Translations under genes and position numbers: made by a program
The notes under the pieces: model-generated
Database searches by the model: none
What the model was told of the DNA's origin: nothing
What the model saw: only the letters and a program-made list of their open reading frames with translations
In this document: positions 30,849 through 33,341 of the stretch, one piece after another
How the letters are laid out: each line of letters opens with the position of its first letter
Position numbering within the stretch: the stretch's first letter is position 1
NCBI GenBank assembly: GCA_024684465.1
Contig: JAIKWW010000076.1
Location: forward strand, 1-33,341
Length of the DNA stretch: 33,341 nt
From: Clostridia bacterium
Lineage (GTDB): Bacteria > Bacillota > Clostridia > Peptostreptococcales > Anaerovoracaceae
Direction: 5' to 3'

Positions 30849-31793
30849 ATGATGAGAGAAATTACAGAGATCAGAGATGACAGAATAACCGGAACCGACA
30901 AGGATCTGATAAAGGAGCCGGGTTCCGCCGGAAAGCTGAAGCTCCCGAAGCCATATGTGAAGAGCTGGACCATCGCTTCGACGGAAGTGGAACCGGGCGG
31001 TGACCAGACACTCTTCATCTGGGAAGAGGGCAGCATGCCTGCGGGCGGAGCGTATTTTGACAGTGAAAAGGACATCCCAAGGGAGGCCTCGGAGTTCGAC
31101 CCGGAGGACTTTCGTCCATATGTCACCATCCTGCCGACGAATCCGGGAGCACCGGTGAAGGGCGGACTGGTCATCGCCTCAGGCGGCGGTTTCCACGTGA
31201 GAGCAGACGGCATAGAGGCAATGGCTGCGGCTGAAGTGCTCCGGGGCATGGGGTATTACTGTTTCATAGTGGACTACAGAGTGCTCCCGAATCACAAGAT
31301 GGATGCGGCCTGGGATATCGCCAGGGTGGTGCGCTTTGCTAAGCTTCACGCCAGAGAATACGGCTTTGAAGAAAACAGAGTGGCACTGCTGGGCTTCTCT
31401 GCAGGAGGATTCCTGTCTGCTCTGAGTGTGATGGAGTGCCTGGGAGACAATACACCGGACAAGACGGATCCGGCATATGTACCGGATGTTCTGGACAAAG
31501 TAAACGGCAGCGTTGCCGGCTTCGGCATGATATATTCCTACTTCGGCGATCCGGATGAGAACAGGGTTCTGACTGCTGAGGAACTGGAGAAGTATGACAT
31601 CCCTGAGATATACAGCTGCTACGGTACAAAGGACATGTTTGCCGGACAGATCGATGAATGCCTCAGGGCACTGTCTGAAACCGGCGTGCATGTGAGCAGG
31701 GCTGTGCTCCCGGATACGCTTCACGGATTCGGCGCCCTGGGGGGCTGGGTGTATTCGTATAATGACTGGCTTGATGAAGTGCTGGGGAAGTAG
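30849..31793 (+). CDS. Alpha/beta hydrolase, esterase type (first of two paralogues)
   Basis: This 314-residue intracellular protein has an alpha/beta hydrolase core: oxyanion-hole motif SGGGF at 111-115, nucleophile motif GFSAGG with S184 at 182-187, a probable acid D262 in CYGTKD, and histidine H292 in LHGFGALGG. The pattern resembles the carboxylesterase/acetylesterase (BD-FAE-like) families. An N-terminal part of about 90 residues carries a TLFIWEEGSMPAGG motif shared with the next gene. Two neighbouring ATGs (30849 and 30852) follow AGGAGAGG; the first is used here. The substrate is unknown. It is followed after three bases by a paralogue. Confidence 0.82.
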   Translation: MMREITEIRDDRITGTDKDLIKEPGSAGKLKLPKPYVKSWTIASTEVEPGGDQTLFIWEEGSMPAGGAYFDSEKDIPREASEFDPEDFRPYVTILPTNPGAPVKGGLVIASGGGFHVRADGIEAMAAAEVLRGMGYYCFIVDYRVLPNHKMDAAWDIARVVRFAKLHAREYGFEENRVALLGFSAGGFLSALSVMECLGDNTPDKTDPAYVPDVLDKVNGSVAGFGMIYSYFGDPDENRVLTAEELEKYDIPEIYSCYGTKDMFAGQIDECLRALSETGVHVSRAVLPDTLHGFGALGGWVYSYNDWLDEVLGK

Positions 31794-31796
31794 AAA

Positions 31797-32771
31797 ATGC
31801 GAAAAGTTTATGAAATAGAGGATGAGAGAGTTGTGGGAACAACGGTGGATCTCATGGAGCTTCATCGTCATCCTTCAGGCCCTGTCAGGACGGCGGCGCC
31901 TTCTTCCGGGAGGGATACGCTGGCCGGGGCTGTGCTGACTCCTGACAGAGAGCAGTCTTTATACATCTGGGAAGAGGGAAATATGCCCTGCGGACCGGTG
32001 ATCTTCCCAAGTGAGGAGATGGCAGGGGAGGGCTATGACAGCTTCATGATGCTGGATCCGGACAGACTCCCGTGGGATGCTCCCGGGTTCAGACCCTACG
32101 TGAGGGTGCTCCCGCCTGCGGCCGGAAAGAAGGTGCGCGGGGGAATCGTGATGTGCTCCGGAGGAGGCTTTCTGATGAGGGCCACCGGAACGGAAGCTCT
32201 GCCTGTGGCAAGGGAGCTCCAGGAGCTGGGATTCTGCTGCTTTATGGTGGAGTACAGGGTCCTGCCTTCACGTCAGATAGATGCGGCCATGGATATAGGC
32301 AGAGTGATCCGCTTTGCTAAAATGCACTCCGGAGAATACGGCTTCGATGCCAGGCATCTGGCGCTGGCGGGCTTTTCCGCAGGAGGTATGGCAGCATCGC
32401 TCTGCATACAGAAGTGCAGCAACAAAGATACGCCGGATCTGTTCGATCCCGCTTACAAAAGAGACGAGATCGACGGGGTGAACGGCGACGTGATGGCCTA
32501 TGGCATGGTTTACACTTTTTTCGGGGATCCGGGACTGCATGCTCCTGTGATTAGCGTGGAGGAGCTGCGCCGCTTCAGGATTCCGCCGGTATTTTCGGTA
32601 TACGGCGAAGCAGACCCTCTCAGGGACCGTATCGAAGGCTGTGTCGATGCCCTTGCAGAGGCGGACGCCCATGTGAGCAGAGTGATCATGCCGGGAACAC
32701 ACCACGGCGTGGGCGCTCTTGGAGGCTGGGTGCCGGTGTTTGCGGAATGGCTCTGCCGGACCCTGGGCTGA
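31797..32771 (+). CDS. Alpha/beta hydrolase, esterase type (second of two paralogues)
   Basis: The 324-residue protein is a clear paralogue of its upstream neighbour along the whole length: SLYIWEEGNMPCG in the N-terminal part, SGGGF at 121-125, GFSAGG with S194, D273 in VYGEAD, and a histidine pair H302/H303 in THHGVGALGG. Loops around 35-100 differ in length and sequence, which suggests different substrates after a tandem duplication. It starts three bases after the preceding stop and is probably translated by coupling. A hairpin terminator lies about 140 bases downstream. Confidence 0.82.
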   Translation: MRKVYEIEDERVVGTTVDLMELHRHPSGPVRTAAPSSGRDTLAGAVLTPDREQSLYIWEEGNMPCGPVIFPSEEMAGEGYDSFMMLDPDRLPWDAPGFRPYVRVLPPAAGKKVRGGIVMCSGGGFLMRATGTEALPVARELQELGFCCFMVEYRVLPSRQIDAAMDIGRVIRFAKMHSGEYGFDARHLALAGFSAGGMAASLCIQKCSNKDTPDLFDPAYKRDEIDGVNGDVMAYGMVYTFFGDPGLHAPVISVEELRRFRIPPVFSVYGEADPLRDRIEGCVDALAEADAHVSRVIMPGTHHGVGALGGWVPVFAEWLCRTLG

Positions 32772-32908
32772 TGGAAGAAAGAGAACGGGGCTGGGAGAAA
32801 GCCGAGCACATCAATGAGAAGAATTGATTAATCCTTTCTCACAGATAAAAACCGGGATAATGGCCTGAAAGGGATATATATTACCGGTACACCTGGTATA
32901 ACACACTT

Positions 32909-32953
32909 GATGGCCGGCGGTGGAAGTCACTGCCGGCCATCTTTTACTTTTTT
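32909..32953. terminator. Bidirectional terminator between the hydrolases and dapF
   Basis: GATGGCCGGC (32909-32918) pairs with GCCGGCCATC (32932-32941), with an inner GGTG/TCAC extension. TTTTACTTTTTT follows on the plus strand. It lies between two converging genes and can serve both, though the T tract favours the plus direction. Confidence 0.85.
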
Positions 32954-33024
32954 GAATCTGTTTTTTATTGCATGAATATGTGGTTGACAGAGAGTAATCT
33001 CTGCCGCTGCACTTACTTATGTTT

Positions 33025-33341
33025 TTACACTTCTACGTGCCCTTCGAACACCGTGGTTCCCGGGCCGGTCATGAAGACGGTGCCGGCTTCCCGGTCGTAC
33101 CGGTCGACGATATCCCCGCCCAGCACGTGGATGGTGATCTCCTCGTCGGTGACGTCGTTCAGGACTCCGGCAACAGTCACGGCGCAGGTGCCGGTGCCGC
33201 AGGCCAGGGTCTCGCCGGTGCCCCGCTCCCACACTCTCATGTGAACGCTCTTTCTGTCATCCACATGGATGAACTCGATGTTGCAGCGGTTCGGAAAGAC
33301 CGGGTGGGACTCCAGCGCCGGACCGTACTTTTCGATTGGGA
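33025..33341 (-). CDS. dapF: Diaminopimelate epimerase, C-terminal part
   Basis: DapF converts LL- to meso-diaminopimelate for lysine and peptidoglycan. About 105 C-terminal residues are in the window; the frame is open past the right edge, so the gene is cut there, not broken. Visible signatures are GPALESHPVFPNRCNIEFI (as in family members GPxxExHPxFPxxxNVEF), then RVWERGTGETLACGTGTCA with the catalytic cysteine of the ACGTGxCA motif, and a C-terminal FMTGPGTTVFEGHVEV. The short in-frame GTG at 33264 is internal and not the true start. It points towards the hydrolases and ends near the shared terminator. Confidence 0.95.
   Translation of the reverse strand, partial: PIEKYGPALESHPVFPNRCNIEFIHVDDRKSVHMRVWERGTGETLACGTGTCAVTVAGVLNDVTDEEITIHVLGGDIVDRYDREAGTVFMTGPGTTVFEGHVEV

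Noticed and set aside
33017..33232. Second minus-strand frame within dapF (71 codons, Arg/His/Gly-rich)
   Set aside because: It is an out-of-frame shadow of dapF, whose catalytic motif is in the other frame.

Overview
The window looks like a chromosomal segment of an anaerobic, Gram-positive-type bacterium of the class Clostridia (Bacillota). The grounds are strong AGGAGG-type ribosome binding sites, an MscL with a C-terminal zinc ribbon, a C_GCAxxG_C_C family protein, a type IV pilus operon of clostridial layout ending in a DUF5057-like secreted protein, and diaminopimelate epimerase. No genus can be named from the sequence alone. Base composition is moderate, with a visibly AT-richer accessory patch at about 2.7-4.9 kb.

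Layout. 1-270: 3' end of an rRNA operon (5S rRNA, tRNA-Glu, terminator). 414-1868 (minus): a dprA homologue whose Rossmann core is interrupted by a four-unit, exactly 30-residue tandem repeat. 1869-2570: a degenerate 33-bp tandem repeat followed by tRNA-Leu(UAG). 2.7-5.3 kb: small accessory genes, namely an orphan DinJ/RelB-type antitoxin with its own promoter/operator, a ribbon-helix-helix regulator divergent from a zinc-ribbon membrane protein, a zinc-ribbon/GYF_2 membrane protein, and mscL. 5.4-10.7 kb: a three-gene operon of a TerB-N/TerB-C protein, a DUF2791/BrxD-like P-loop ATPase and an Lhr/BrxHI-like superfamily II helicase. This is the strongest candidate for an uncommon system here: it shares two genes with type 2 BREX but has no methylase, PglZ or PglW beside it. 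10.7-11.5 kb (minus): a paired SMR efflux system, convergent with the helicase. 11.7-12.6 kb: a protein with a FliD-C-terminal-like segment.

12.8-30.4 kb is a nearly complete type IV pilus locus on the plus strand: pilB, pilT, pilC, major pilin, prepilin peptidase, a pilM-pilN fusion, pilO, a very large minor pilin, a PilX/GspK-like minor pilin of 810 residues, two more pseudopilins, and a secreted protein of about 1,180 residues that may sit at the pilus tip. The ATPases, platform protein, pilin and peptidase supply assembly and retraction. PilMN and PilO form the alignment complex. The four minor pilins and the large final product probably form the initiation/tip complex. No secretin or PilP/PilQ is present, as expected for a cell without an outer membrane.

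30.4-32.8 kb: a C_GCAxxG_C_C protein and two tandem paralogous alpha/beta hydrolases. 33.0 kb to the end (minus): the C-terminal part of dapF, cut by the window edge. Family assignments come from motif recognition by eye; no database search was run.
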